Shown one piece after another: positions 45,122 through 54,413 of a stretch of DNA of 64,000 nt. The translations under genes were made by a program, and so were the position numbers. The notes below the pieces were generated by a model. That model did not search any database and had not been told where the DNA came from. It was given only the letters and a program-made list of their open reading frames with translations. The stretch's first letter is position 1. Every line of letters starts with the position of its first letter. Source of the DNA: Metabacillus sp. KUDC1714 (GTDB lineage: Bacteria > Bacillota > Bacilli > Bacillales > Bacillaceae); NCBI RefSeq assembly GCF_014217835.1, contig NZ_CP055263.1:2421501-2485500 (forward strand), given 5' to 3'.

Positions 45122-47014
45122 ATGAGTATTTTACATGTTGAAAATTTATATAAAACATATGGTGAGAAAATATTATTTGATCATATTTCCTTTGCTATCG
45201 CCGAAAAGCAGAGAATTGGTTTAATTGGTGTGAATGGTACTGGGAAATCTACATTATTAAAAGTAATAGCTGGTCTTGAAACTGCGGATTCGGGTGAAAT
45301 CACTCATGCAAATTCAATGCGGATTGAATATTTACCTCAAGACCCTGAGCTAACTAAAGGCTTATCTGTACTTGAGCAAATCTACTATGGTGATGCACCG
45401 ATAATGCAGGTAATGAGAGCGTATGAACTTGCGTTAAGTGAGCTTGAGAAAGATCCTGAAAACGAAACAAAGTTAAAGCAGTTAATGAATATGCAGCAAA
45501 AAATGGATCAGCAGGATGCATGGGAAGCGAATACAATTGCGAAAACTGTGTTAACAAAGCTTGGGATAACTGATTTTTCTAGCCCAGTTACTCATTTATC
45601 AGGTGGCCAAAAGAAGCGAGTTGCGATTGCAAAGGCACTCATTCAACCAGCAGATATATTAATACTAGATGAGCCTACCAACCATCTTGATAATGAAACA
45701 ATTGAATGGTTAGAAGGATTTTTAGCGCAATATAAAGGCTCGATTGTCTTAATCACACATGATCGCTACTTTTTAAATCGTGTCACAAATCAAATTTTTG
45801 AGTTGGATCAAGGGCATTTATATACGTATTCAGGAAATTATGAAGTATTTCTGGAAAAGAAGGCAGAGAGAGAAATTAATGCTGAGAATTCAGAAGAGAA
45901 AAGACAAAATCTATTAAGACGTGAACTTGCTTGGCTCCGCCGTGGTGCAAAGGCAAGAACTACAAAGCAGAAAGCACGAATTGGTCGAGTGGAAGAGCTT
46001 CAGGAGCAAAAAGGACCAGCCTTAAGTAAGGATCTTGATTTTGCAATCGGCTCTACACGCTTAGGGAAAAAGGTTCTTGAGCTTGAACATATTTCCAAAG
46101 CATATGACGGAAAGAAAATGATTAATGATTTTAGTTACTTAGTTACACCAGGTGAAAGATTAGGCATTATTGGTCCAAATGGTAGTGGGAAATCAACGCT
46201 ACTAAATATTATGGCTGGTCGTATTAAGGCTGATCAAGGTTCGATTGATATGGGTACAACTGTAAAAATTGGATTCTATACACAAGAGCATGAAGAAATG
46301 GATGAAAATCTTCGTGTGGTTGAATACATTAAGGAAACAGCAGAGATCGTCCATACAATCGATGGCGAGGTAATTACTGCAGAGCAAATGCTTGAGCGTT
46401 TTTTATTTTCAAGATCAGCTCAATGGACGTATATTCGTAAATTATCTGGTGGAGAAAGACGACGCCTTTACTTATTAAAGGTATTAATGGAAGAACCAAA
46501 TGTTCTTTTTCTTGATGAGCCAACAAATGATCTTGATACACAAACGTTAAGTGTTTTAGAGGATTATTTAGATCAATTTCCGGGAGTTGTTTTGACTGTT
46601 TCACATGATCGCTATTTTCTAGATCGGGTAGTTGATCATTTAATCGTTTTTGAAAGAAATGGGCAAATAAGTCGTTTCCAAGGTAGTTACACAGACTATA
46701 TGGAAGAAACTAAGTCACAAGAACTGAAGCAAGATAAAGAGACAGTCTCTGATAAAGCAAGCTATAAAAAAGAGAAGAAAAAACGTCTTTCATATAAAGA
46801 ACAACAGGAATGGGAACAAATTGAAGATAAAATTGCCAGCCTTGAGGAAAGAAAAGAACAGTTAGAGCAAGAAATTGCAGCTGCTGGAAGTGACCTAGGG
46901 AAGGTGCAGGAGTTTTATAAGGAACAAGAGCAGATTGAGGAAAAGCTGGAGGAAACTATCGAACGTTGGGAAGAATTATCTCTTCTCGTTGAAGAGATTG
47001 AGCAGGGAAATTAA
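45122..47014 (+). CDS. yfmR: ABC-F ATPase, YfmR/Uup type
   Basis: Soluble ribosome-associated ATPase of 630 residues with two NBDs: Walker A GVNGTGKST and GPNGSGKST; signatures LSGGQKKR and LSGGERRR; Walker B LILDEPTNHLD and LFLDEPTNDLD. The linker KAEREINAENSEEKRQ... is the P-site tRNA interaction motif region, and residues 555-630 form the C-terminal coiled coil of the Uup branch. YfmR helps ribosomes past stalls, in partnership with EF-P. The ATG follows AAAGGATAGGATAAAC. Single gene with terminator. Confidence 0.92.
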   Translation: MSILHVENLYKTYGEKILFDHISFAIAEKQRIGLIGVNGTGKSTLLKVIAGLETADSGEITHANSMRIEYLPQDPELTKGLSVLEQIYYGDAPIMQVMRAYELALSELEKDPENETKLKQLMNMQQKMDQQDAWEANTIAKTVLTKLGITDFSSPVTHLSGGQKKRVAIAKALIQPADILILDEPTNHLDNETIEWLEGFLAQYKGSIVLITHDRYFLNRVTNQIFELDQGHLYTYSGNYEVFLEKKAEREINAENSEEKRQNLLRRELAWLRRGAKARTTKQKARIGRVEELQEQKGPALSKDLDFAIGSTRLGKKVLELEHISKAYDGKKMINDFSYLVTPGERLGIIGPNGSGKSTLLNIMAGRIKADQGSIDMGTTVKIGFYTQEHEEMDENLRVVEYIKETAEIVHTIDGEVITAEQMLERFLFSRSAQWTYIRKLSGGERRRLYLLKVLMEEPNVLFLDEPTNDLDTQTLSVLEDYLDQFPGVVLTVSHDRYFLDRVVDHLIVFERNGQISRFQGSYTDYMEETKSQELKQDKETVSDKASYKKEKKKRLSYKEQQEWEQIEDKIASLEERKEQLEQEIAAAGSDLGKVQEFYKEQEQIEEKLEETIERWEELSLLVEEIEQGN

Positions 47015-47017
47015 GTA

Positions 47018-47058
47018 TCGGCAGGACTTAAGCAAATGGTTTAAGTCCTGCTTTTCTA
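47018..47058 (+). terminator. terminator of yfmR
   Basis: GCAGGACTTAA / TTTAAGTCCTGC then TTTTC. It overlaps the 3' end of the convergent gene, so it is probably bidirectional. Confidence 0.82.
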
Positions 47059-47550
47059 TTTATTATGACAGTCAGTAGATTTATTAACTTTTTCATCTCT
47101 AAATATACGAATAATCGCTTTTCCATCACTAGGACTCCCATCAGGATAATCCATTGGTATTAAGGCAAAGAAAACGGTATAGATGGAAAAGTAGATAAAT
47201 TGATAGGTTATATTTGAAGCCTCTATTAGATCTAGCTTAATAAACATGTGGACAATGAATATACCTAACATGTTAAAAAGAGCTCCACCAAAATAAATCA
47301 ATATATACTGAAATTTATTGTTCACCTCAATATGTGATAACTCACAGCCACCATACCAAAAGTAAAACTTTCGAACTTCAACTTTTCGGAAGGTAAAGAG
47401 CTTTTTTCCGCACCCAATAATAATGAAAACATCATGACAGCCATTGATTCTAGCAAACAGATAATGACCAAGCACATGAATGAGTGTAACGATCGGAAAG
47501 ACAATGAAAAAGGCTCGAAAAAACACAAGGAAGTCGTCTAAGCCAAACAT
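47056..47550 (-). CDS. M50-like membrane protein lacking the catalytic Glu
   Basis: A 164-residue protein with about four helices. TLIHVLGHYLFAR sits where site-2 proteases have HExxH, and a later PMDYPDGSPSDGKAI resembles the N/D-P-x-D-G motif. The Glu is Val (HVLGH), so zinc might bind but proteolysis is unlikely. CXXC-like Cys residues occur at NGCHD and GGCEL. Possible pseudo-protease or decayed enzyme. AAATGGGGGC precedes the ATG. Single gene convergent to yfmR. Confidence 0.65.
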   Translation of the reverse strand: MFGLDDFLVFFRAFFIVFPIVTLIHVLGHYLFARINGCHDVFIIIGCGKKLFTFRKVEVRKFYFWYGGCELSHIEVNNKFQYILIYFGGALFNMLGIFIVHMFIKLDLIEASNITYQFIYFSIYTVFFALIPMDYPDGSPSDGKAIIRIFRDEKVNKSTDCHNK

Positions 47551-47701
47551 CTGAAAGCCCCCATTTCATTTTTAGCAAGGTGAACAGAATCAATCTTATA
47601 TTCACTTTCAGTACTCTACCCTGCTTGTCAGACTTATAACAAAATCCTTGGAAAATATGAAAATAGTCTTAGTGAAAGTAAGGCATACTGCATTTTGATA
47701 A

Positions 47702-47747
47702 AATAGGCAAAGCTGTATGGCGCATAGTGACCATATAGCTTTGCCTA
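47702..47747 (-). terminator. terminator of MFS gene at 47745
   Basis: AGGCAAAGCTGTATGG / CCATATAGCTTTGCCT hairpin with 10-nt loop, overlapping the stop. Downstream tract on the minus strand is TATTTTATC. Confidence 0.75.
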
Positions 47748-49022
47748 AATAGATTCAGCATGTTCAAGAGTCTTTTTTTCAACCTTCTGGAACATTAGAT
47801 AATATAGTGCTCCACTAAAAACAGCTAAAGCTCCAAGTAGCGCAAACGTAATCGGATAGCCAAACCACAGTGACATTGGTATTGCAATCGGTGCAATTGT
47901 TCGTCCAATCGTATACCTGAGACTTGCAGCTGCAAAATATTGACCGCGCATATGATCAGGAGCAATTTTTGAAACAAACGTTTGTTGAATTCCTGCTGTC
48001 ATTAGCTCAGCAAAAGTGAATAATCCCATGGCAACAATAAAGACCCATATGGATCCTGAAAGACCAAATGTAATAATTGATAATCCGTAAATAATTGAAG
48101 AAAGAATAAAAACATTTCTTTCTTGATACTTGCCCATCCATTTTGTCACACTAATGGTGAATAGTGCTACAAGCAGACCATTTTCTGAAAGAATGACTCC
48201 GAATGCTTGCTCGCCGTTTAGTGATAACGACCAGTCCCCTAGTTTAATCATTTCTTGATGGTGGACCATATCCGTAATATAAACAGGGATGATCATATCA
48301 AGCTGCATAAAGGTTATGGCTACAAGAACACCAGCGATAATAAAGAGTAAAAAAGTGCTGTCCTTCATGATAATACGATAGTCTTGAATTTGCTGGACTA
48401 TCGCATAATACCATTTTCCAGATGCTTCGTTGCTCTTGGCTTGAAAAACAGGTGCAGTTTCACGAATTTGTTTGGCCAATAAAAGTGAAAGAAGCATACA
48501 AACAATACCTGCAATTAGCAGAACCTCAAATGGATAATGAACATAGAAAATCGCTCCTAAAATTGGACCAATTACTACTGCAATATTAATTGATGTATAA
48601 AATATCGCAAACACACTACTACGGTCTTTCTCATCAACAACATCTGCAACCATTGCTTGTGAAGCCGGCCAATAAAAAGCACCAAACACACCAGCGAAAG
48701 AAAAACAGATAAACCCGAGGATGGGTAAATCCAGCCACGGTGAATTTGAAAAGGCAAATATAATAAACGCTAATCCTTGTCCAAAGGCTGAAAGAACCAT
48801 CATTGTTTTTCGACCAAAGCGGTCAGCACAATAACCACCCATTAAATTAGCCAGGACAGAAAAAACTTGAGAAATGATAAGAAATAATCCAGCCTGTTCT
48901 TTTCCAAATGCATCAGCAAAATAGATGGTTAGAAAAGGAAAAAACATCCAAAATGTGATGTTCATCAAGGCCTCACCAAATAATCGAATTTTAAGGTTAT
49001 AATCCCAATCTCGTATTCTCAT
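47745..49022 (-). CDS. MFS multidrug-type transporter
   Basis: Twelve-helix exporter of 425 residues. Motif A appears as GGYCADRFGRKTMM and motif C-like GPILGAIFY. The large loop after helix 6 contains the amphipathic stretch AKQIRETAPVFQAK. It belongs to the DHA1-like group seen in many bacilli (compare YttB/YfkF proteins), and no substrate is evident. The ATG follows a weak AGGTAGC site. Single gene. Confidence 0.83.
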   Translation of the reverse strand: MRIRDWDYNLKIRLFGEALMNITFWMFFPFLTIYFADAFGKEQAGLFLIISQVFSVLANLMGGYCADRFGRKTMMVLSAFGQGLAFIIFAFSNSPWLDLPILGFICFSFAGVFGAFYWPASQAMVADVVDEKDRSSVFAIFYTSINIAVVIGPILGAIFYVHYPFEVLLIAGIVCMLLSLLLAKQIRETAPVFQAKSNEASGKWYYAIVQQIQDYRIIMKDSTFLLFIIAGVLVAITFMQLDMIIPVYITDMVHHQEMIKLGDWSLSLNGEQAFGVILSENGLLVALFTISVTKWMGKYQERNVFILSSIIYGLSIITFGLSGSIWVFIVAMGLFTFAELMTAGIQQTFVSKIAPDHMRGQYFAAASLRYTIGRTIAPIAIPMSLWFGYPITFALLGALAVFSGALYYLMFQKVEKKTLEHAESI

Positions 49023-49360
49023 TGCTGCTACCTCAATTCTAGTAATCTACCGTACTCATAATACTCTTTCGGGTCTCGAAATACAATAGAGTCGTCACAG
49101 CCTTTTGCGTTTTAAAAAATCTGAGCAAATTCACTTAAAAAATTTTATGAAATATGGCTTAGATAATGTTCATAAATTCAATAACACTGAAAATTTTAAC
49201 GCTTTCATTTTACTTTTAGAATAAAATGGCTGTGATGAAGAAATGATTTCTAACATAAACCTTGTACAAAGATAACTTTCTACAGTTTCTAAAACAGGAA
49301 TTTAAGTGGCCTCTAAAGAAGAGGTTAGAGAGTTTAAAATAAACAATGAGGAGGAGCACT
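49023..49360. other. intergenic region
   Basis: About 340 bp between divergent genes; both promoters must lie here. The only structure is CCTCT-AAAGA-AGAGG at 49311-49325. No small gene found. Confidence 0.4.
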
Positions 49361-50047
49361 ATGAAAAAAATTATTTTTACATTATTGCTTTTGACCGTGT
49401 TTATTACTGTAACAGCCTGTGGGAATCAAACTTCAAATGAAAATGAACCAAAGAGTGAAGATTCTAACCAAGTTGAAGATGAAGCTAATAAAGAGGATAC
49501 ATCAAGCTCTGAAGAAGTTGAAAATGATGAACAAACAGAAGAAGAGGCAAAGGAAATCATCATGGAGAAGGCTGATGAAGTTTTGAAGCTTTTAAAGGAG
49601 AAAAATGCAAAGGAATTAGCAAATTATGTGCACTTTGAAAAAGGTGTTCTGTTTTCCCCTTATTCATTTGTCGATAAAGAGGCAGTAACATTCGATATAG
49701 AAAAAGTTGAAGGATTTTTTGAAGACGCGGAGACTTATACTTGGGGAACTCAAGATGGCAGCGGTGAACCAATTAAGTTAACATCGAGTGATTATTATTC
49801 TAAATTCATATATGACAGTAAATATGATCAAGCAGACGAGATTGAGTTTGATCGCAAAGAAGCAAGAGGTAATACGATTAGAAATATTGCTGAGGTATTT
49901 CCAAATTCACATTCTGTCGAATACTATGTGAAAGGTACAGAGGAGAATGGGAATATGGATTGGAAGGCGTTAAACCTTGTGTTTGAAAAAGATGCAGAAG
50001 GTGAATGGAAGCTTGTAGCGATTGTGCATGATCAGTGGACGATATAA
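49361..50047 (+). CDS. lipoprotein of unknown function
   Basis: About 228 residues. Signal peptide with lipobox VTAC and lipid-attached Cys20, an acidic low-complexity linker of about 40 residues (rich in Glu, Asn, Asp), and a C-terminal globular domain from about residue 62 ending VAIVHDQWTI. This pattern is common among surface lipoproteins with an NTF2-like C-terminal domain in bacilli, but I do not name a family. ATG 49361 is chosen; an earlier in-frame ATG at 49346 lies inside the GAGGAGGAG ribosome site. Confidence 0.8.
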   Translation: MKKIIFTLLLLTVFITVTACGNQTSNENEPKSEDSNQVEDEANKEDTSSSEEVENDEQTEEEAKEIIMEKADEVLKLLKEKNAKELANYVHFEKGVLFSPYSFVDKEAVTFDIEKVEGFFEDAETYTWGTQDGSGEPIKLTSSDYYSKFIYDSKYDQADEIEFDRKEARGNTIRNIAEVFPNSHSVEYYVKGTEENGNMDWKALNLVFEKDAEGEWKLVAIVHDQWTI

Positions 50048-50122
50048 TATGTGAAACCACCGCAAAATGTTGACCACGGGTTCGGATTAAGAGTACAAAG
50101 CATTAATTAATTAACTAGCCTT

Positions 50123-50166
50123 TAAGCATTCCAATTAACACATTAATTGGAATGCTTATTTTCACT
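50123..50166 (+). terminator. terminator of lipoprotein gene
   Basis: AAGCATTCCAATTAA / TTAATTGGAATGCTT perfect 15-bp stem, then ATTTTC. Confidence 0.88.
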
Positions 50167-50339
50167 GATTTAACAAGGTTTAAATAAATTCCACCTGTAA
50201 AACATAGGTAAATGGATATTTATGTTGAGATAATGTAATGAGAATCTTTGTACTTAAACTAACTGACAGAGTTGAAGAATGATTGTAATCCAATGCACTC
50301 TTAAAAGCCCGTTTTTTTTAAAAAAGGGGGCTCTATTTC

Positions 50340-50900
50340 TCAGCGTCCAGCTCTGATAGATGCTCTTTGTATTGAAGAAGCATATTTATATACATACTCA
50401 GACTCAGTAAAATGACTCTGATATAGTGTCTTTTGAAATGGATTTCGTGTAGCTGCTGCCTTTAGTTTTTGAGGCTTTTCTACTACTGCCCATCTTTTCA
50501 AACGACTTTTACATAATTCCTTTATTCTATTAGCCAACGTTGTCTTGTAAGCTTACGAAGGTTCAAGAGTTGAATCCCACGTTTCTTGTATGGCTCTAAA
50601 TCGTCTTTGTAGTAAAGCTCACTAAGACGATAGGAATCAATGGCATCTGTTTTTACTTTTCGTAAATTAGAACTTTTTTGCTCTGTGAGAGATCAAAGGA
50701 TTAACAATGATTAATAAATACTGATGTTCCTCTAGAAATTGAACAACTGGTGTATGATAATGTCCAGTCGCTTCTAAAACTACCGAAGGTTGTACATCAT
50801 GTTTGATACTAAAGCTTCTACGGAAAGGTTTTCCCTAATCAAAAAATGGCTGAACTTCACTTTCCCTTTTTGAAACATCCAGACCAATGACTGGATTCAT
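50340..50900 (-). pseudogene. decayed IS110-family transposase
   Basis: The minus strand begins with GGAGGAGATTTAAA and ATG 50900, reading MNPVIGLDVSK, the start of the IS110 DEDD transposase, then VLEATGHYHTPVVQF and VNPLISHRAKK, KVKTDAIDSYRL. Lesions: an in-frame TAG after about 20 codons, a one-base loss in the A run after SHRAK, and a jump from NLRKLTRQ to ANRIKELCKSRLKRW that removes roughly 80-90 codons. The C-terminal Transposase_20 domain is absent. No functional protein is possible. No IS ends or target duplications are evident, as usual for IS110. Confidence 0.85.
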
Positions 50901-51263
50901 TTTAAATCTCCTCCTCAAATGTACTTGCCAGTACCCCCTAATTCCTCCTAGTAGTATCATAGCTTCACTTGTTATACGAGATCTCATGTCAGTCCCAAGC
51001 AGCCTCAAACATGTTTCTACCAGTAGGGGGTGAACAGTTTAGTTGACGGGATCTAAGTCCAACGGATGCACATAAGGATTTGGTCTTTTTGCTAACTTCT
51101 TTATATTGACATTATGTTAACTGGTTTTGTATATGGTATTCATTAGAGACATCGGGAGCTTGTTCGTCTAGCATAAAGTGTTTGCACTTGGTAATAATAA
51201 GCAAAAATAAAGTTTCGTTTTGATTTGGAATAATCGAAAGCTTTTTCATACTGAGGAGACAAA
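50901..51263. other. region between IS relic and gerAB
   Basis: About 360 bp, part of it probably non-coding end sequence of the decayed IS110 copy (AGTACCCCCTAATTCC, CTACCAGTAGGGGG). The rest presumably holds the promoter of the germination gene. No gene found. Confidence 0.4.
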
Positions 51264-52373
51264 ATGAGCCAACAAAAAATAAGTGCCCTTCAACTTTTCT
51301 ATATCATTATTGGATTTGAAGTAGGAAATAAGTTTATTTTCGGAGGAGGCGCACCCGCAAAACAGGACGCCTGGATAACAATCTTATTAGGTATGTTATT
51401 CGGATTAATATTAATGTTAATCTATGTGAAATTATCTGACTATTATCCAGGTGACACATTAATTCAAATGATCCCAAAAATCATTGGGAAGTATCTTGCA
51501 TATCCAATCATTTTATATTATCTCTGTTATTTTACTTTTCTTGCCGCAACTGCCTGCCGAGACTTCAGTGATTTAATATATACAACCATTTTAACGGAGA
51601 CCCCTATGCCGATTATATCCGTAAGTTTTATGGTGTTAATGATTTATTGTCTCAGGGGTGGTGTTGAGACATTTGCCCGTATGGGAGAAGCAGTCTTTCC
51701 CATTTATATTTTCTCACTTATCGTGATTTGGATCCTTTTATTAACTGTTGAAGACTTTAACATGACGAACCTTGCCCCTATATTAGGTAATGGTGTAGAA
51801 CCGGTATTAAAGGAAGTTTTTCCGTATGCTATTACGTTTCCATTTGGCGAAACAGTCTTAATTACAATGTTTTTTCCAATGCTAAATAAAAAACAGCATG
51901 CTAAAAAGGTAGGCATGGCTGTCATTTTGATTGGGGGTATTTTGTTAATCATTAATTCAATGATTAACATTGCAGTTTTAGGACCAGAAATTTATAGTAA
52001 GCAATCTTATCCTCTTATGTCTTCAACACGAATGGTTTCTATCGCAGATTTTCTTGAACGATTCGATGTATTAGTTATTTTAATGATGGTGGCAGGTGTG
52101 TTTTTTAAGGTTGGAGGGTGGATGTATGGCGTTTCTGTTGGTATTACACAATTATTTAATCTAAAGGATAATCGTTCCACACTGCTTGCAATCGGTACTA
52201 TAATTATTCCTTTATCATTTTTATATTCAGCTAATTATGTGGAAGCCAGGGAATTGGGTACGAATATTATTCAACCTTATTTACATATACCGTTACAAAT
52301 TATCATACCAATACTATTGTTATGTATCGCATATATCCGTAGAAAGTTCAATCCTGAAAACTCTTCTGTGTAA
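51264..52373 (+). CDS. GerAB-family spore germination permease, orphan
   Basis: Inner spore-membrane protein of 369 residues with ten helices, of the APC-like GerAB/YndE family that binds germinants. KISALQLFYIIIGFEVG at the N-terminus, KIIGKYLAYPIILYYL and VFPYAITFPFGETVL are typical. ATG follows CTGAGGAGACAAA. Normally flanked by gerAA and gerAC in a three-gene operon; neither is present here, where the neighbours are an IS relic and a hydrolase. It may work with A and C subunits encoded elsewhere, or be a leftover. Confidence 0.88.
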   Translation: MSQQKISALQLFYIIIGFEVGNKFIFGGGAPAKQDAWITILLGMLFGLILMLIYVKLSDYYPGDTLIQMIPKIIGKYLAYPIILYYLCYFTFLAATACRDFSDLIYTTILTETPMPIISVSFMVLMIYCLRGGVETFARMGEAVFPIYIFSLIVIWILLLTVEDFNMTNLAPILGNGVEPVLKEVFPYAITFPFGETVLITMFFPMLNKKQHAKKVGMAVILIGGILLIINSMINIAVLGPEIYSKQSYPLMSSTRMVSIADFLERFDVLVILMMVAGVFFKVGGWMYGVSVGITQLFNLKDNRSTLLAIGTIIIPLSFLYSANYVEARELGTNIIQPYLHIPLQIIIPILLLCIAYIRRKFNPENSSV

Positions 52374-52601
52374 AGCTAACTTTATGCTAAATATAATGTG
52401 ATTAACCTAGTCAATTTGATTGTTAAAACTGATGCGTTTTCAGCTTATAATTGTAATTTTTTACCTTAAAACTGAACCCGTTAAAAGGTTGACCGCGGTG
52501 GTTTTTAGTTTGAATTGAATGAAATAGAAGTAAGAAAGTTTTTCACACCCTTCAGTCTTTTTTAATAGGATATAAAAAAGCCTAGAAGGGAGGAGAAGTA
52601 G

Positions 52602-53537
52602 ATGTTGCATTGGCTTTTTCAATCAATTCTGATTGTTACTTTAGTCAGTATGCTGGTTGTGTGTTTATTATGCCGTCTTCTTCTTTCACCAAAACGGGTG
52701 TCATATGAAAAAACCTATAAGTTAGGGATTCAAAAGGGAGAAATTGATGATAGCATTTTTCATTCGATAATAAAAGAAGAGTTATTTATTCAGTCATATC
52801 ATGGATATAAGCTTCATGGAATGTTTTTTCCTGTAGAAAAGGGAAAAAAGGTTATCATAATTGCACATGGTATTACATGGTCGTTGTTCGGTAGCTTTAA
52901 ATATGTAGAAATGTTTCAAAAAAGAGGCTTCCATGTTTTGTTATGTGATCATAGATATCATGGATTAAGCGGTGGGAAATATACATCATATGGTTTTTAT
53001 GAAAAGGATGACCTAAAAGCATGGATTGATTATTTAACCGAAAAAATGGGGGCAGGGGTATTTATTGGATTATCGGGAGAATCGCTAGGAGCTGCTTCAG
53101 CCTTAGAGGCTAGTAAGCGAGATCGTCGTGTGAAATTTTGCATTGCGGATTGTTCGTTTAGTGACTTTCAATCTCTATTAAGATTAAGACTTAAAATGGA
53201 TACAAAGCTAAGATTATATCCTCTAATTGATTTGGTAAGCTTTTTTGTAAAGCTTCGTCATGGCTGGAGTTTTCCAGATATCTCACCAATAAAGGATCTA
53301 GAAAAAACAAAAACTCCGATTCTTTTCATTCACGGTAAAGAAGATTCGTTTATTCCGCTGCAAATGACTTTAGATATGTTTAAACGTAAGAAAGATAATA
53401 AAAAGCTATATTTGGTCCCTCGAGCTGGGCACGCTGAGGCTTATAATACAGATCCTAAAGGCTATGAAAAAAAGGTTATTGAATTTATTAAGGACATTGA
53501 ACAAGCTTGGCTAAAGGAAAATGCCAACTTATTATAA
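52602..53537 (+). CDS. alpha/beta hydrolase, YqkD-like
   Basis: A 311-residue hydrolase. One N-terminal membrane helix (residues 8-28), then an alpha/beta fold with nucleophile elbow GLSGESLGA (Ser near residue 157), oxyanion segment IIAHGITWS, and probable Asp and His of the triad in GKEDSF and RAGHAEAY. Matches membrane-anchored serine hydrolases of the YqkD/BAAT type. AGGGAGGAGAAG precedes the ATG. The last codons overlap the convergent acetyltransferase gene by 6 bp. Substrate unknown. Confidence 0.87.
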   Translation: MLHWLFQSILIVTLVSMLVVCLLCRLLLSPKRVSYEKTYKLGIQKGEIDDSIFHSIIKEELFIQSYHGYKLHGMFFPVEKGKKVIIIAHGITWSLFGSFKYVEMFQKRGFHVLLCDHRYHGLSGGKYTSYGFYEKDDLKAWIDYLTEKMGAGVFIGLSGESLGAASALEASKRDRRVKFCIADCSFSDFQSLLRLRLKMDTKLRLYPLIDLVSFFVKLRHGWSFPDISPIKDLEKTKTPILFIHGKEDSFIPLQMTLDMFKRKKDNKKLYLVPRAGHAEAYNTDPKGYEKKVIEFIKDIEQAWLKENANLL

Positions 53538-53546
53538 GTTGGCTTT
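53523..53546. terminator. bidirectional terminator within converging stops
   Basis: GCCAACTT-ATTAT-AAGTTGGC hairpin spans both stop codons of the convergent genes; a short T tract on the plus side (TTTC). Confidence 0.7.
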
Positions 53547-54017
53547 CATATCCCATGAAGTGCCATCAACTCCAATTTTTTTGAAATTAAATCGTTCGTA
53601 TAGGCGTAAAGCAGGATTCGCTGGGTCAACGCTAAGGGAAACAGCTTTGTACCCATTTATCTTGGCAAGAGTGCATATCTCTTGAATGAGCCTTGTGCCA
53701 ATACCCTTTCCGCGATATTTGGGTAAAATATCCATACTAAGAATAGGTATATTTTCATTAACATAACCATACGTTTTGTTTTGCTCACTAAAAAGTCTGA
53801 TCCAAATAGCTCCTACTTTATTGTCGTCAGAATCTATGGCAATGAGAGCATGATCACCATGCCTTCCCCAGTTTTCAACACTATGTGCAAGCTCCGGCTT
53901 ATCTAAAATACTTCTTGGAGGCCTTACTTCACCTTCACCAACATAAATCGCTTCGTATAACATGTCCCATAAGAAGGTGATATCCTTTTTGGTTGCTTGT
54001 CTTATTTTAATATTCAT
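53532..54017 (-). CDS. GNAT-family N-acetyltransferase
   Basis: Acetyl-CoA-dependent transferase of 161 residues. Motif A is ILPKYRGKGIGTRLIQEI with the R-G-x-G-I-G pyrophosphate loop; the C-terminal LYERFNFKKIG is motif B. Starts MNIKIRQATKKDITFLW. The substrate cannot be predicted. The 3' end shares six bases with the hydrolase gene on the other strand. Confidence 0.9.
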   Translation of the reverse strand: MNIKIRQATKKDITFLWDMLYEAIYVGEGEVRPPRSILDKPELAHSVENWGRHGDHALIAIDSDDNKVGAIWIRLFSEQNKTYGYVNENIPILSMDILPKYRGKGIGTRLIQEICTLAKINGYKAVSLSVDPANPALRLYERFNFKKIGVDGTSWDMKANL

Positions 54018-54413
54018 AACATCAGCTCGTTTCCTTTTTAATTACTAATTCTTTATAAGATTTGGAATTCCTTTTTGGAGGTTTAGAAAAGGAGTGGTTT
54101 AATTTATATAATCAGCTTGTTCAATCCGGTACCGAATTGAGGGTTATAACCAAGAGAAGATTCAAAAAAGATGAAAATTGGTTCAATAATTATAATAAGT
54201 GATTCAATCCTCTTGAAAACGGATTTAATACAACGTTAAGATGGTTCAATCGGTAACAAAATAAGAGGTGTAAAGATAGGTTGAATCAATTATGTAAGAA
54301 AAAACCATTAATTACACAACCCTACAAATTTAGATGTGAAAAAATTTAAATGTTTATCCCATACAAGCCCGGGTATAGATCAATATAAAAATAAATTGGA
54401 GGTTATGTACAGC
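54018..54413. other. intergenic region with TTCAAT-rich motifs
   Basis: About 395 bp. It contains a near-palindrome TTCAATCCGGTACCGAATTGA at about 54119-54139 and other GTTCAATC/GATTCAAT words, plus a short frame (54062-54202) discussed in the findings. No confident gene. Confidence 0.4.
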
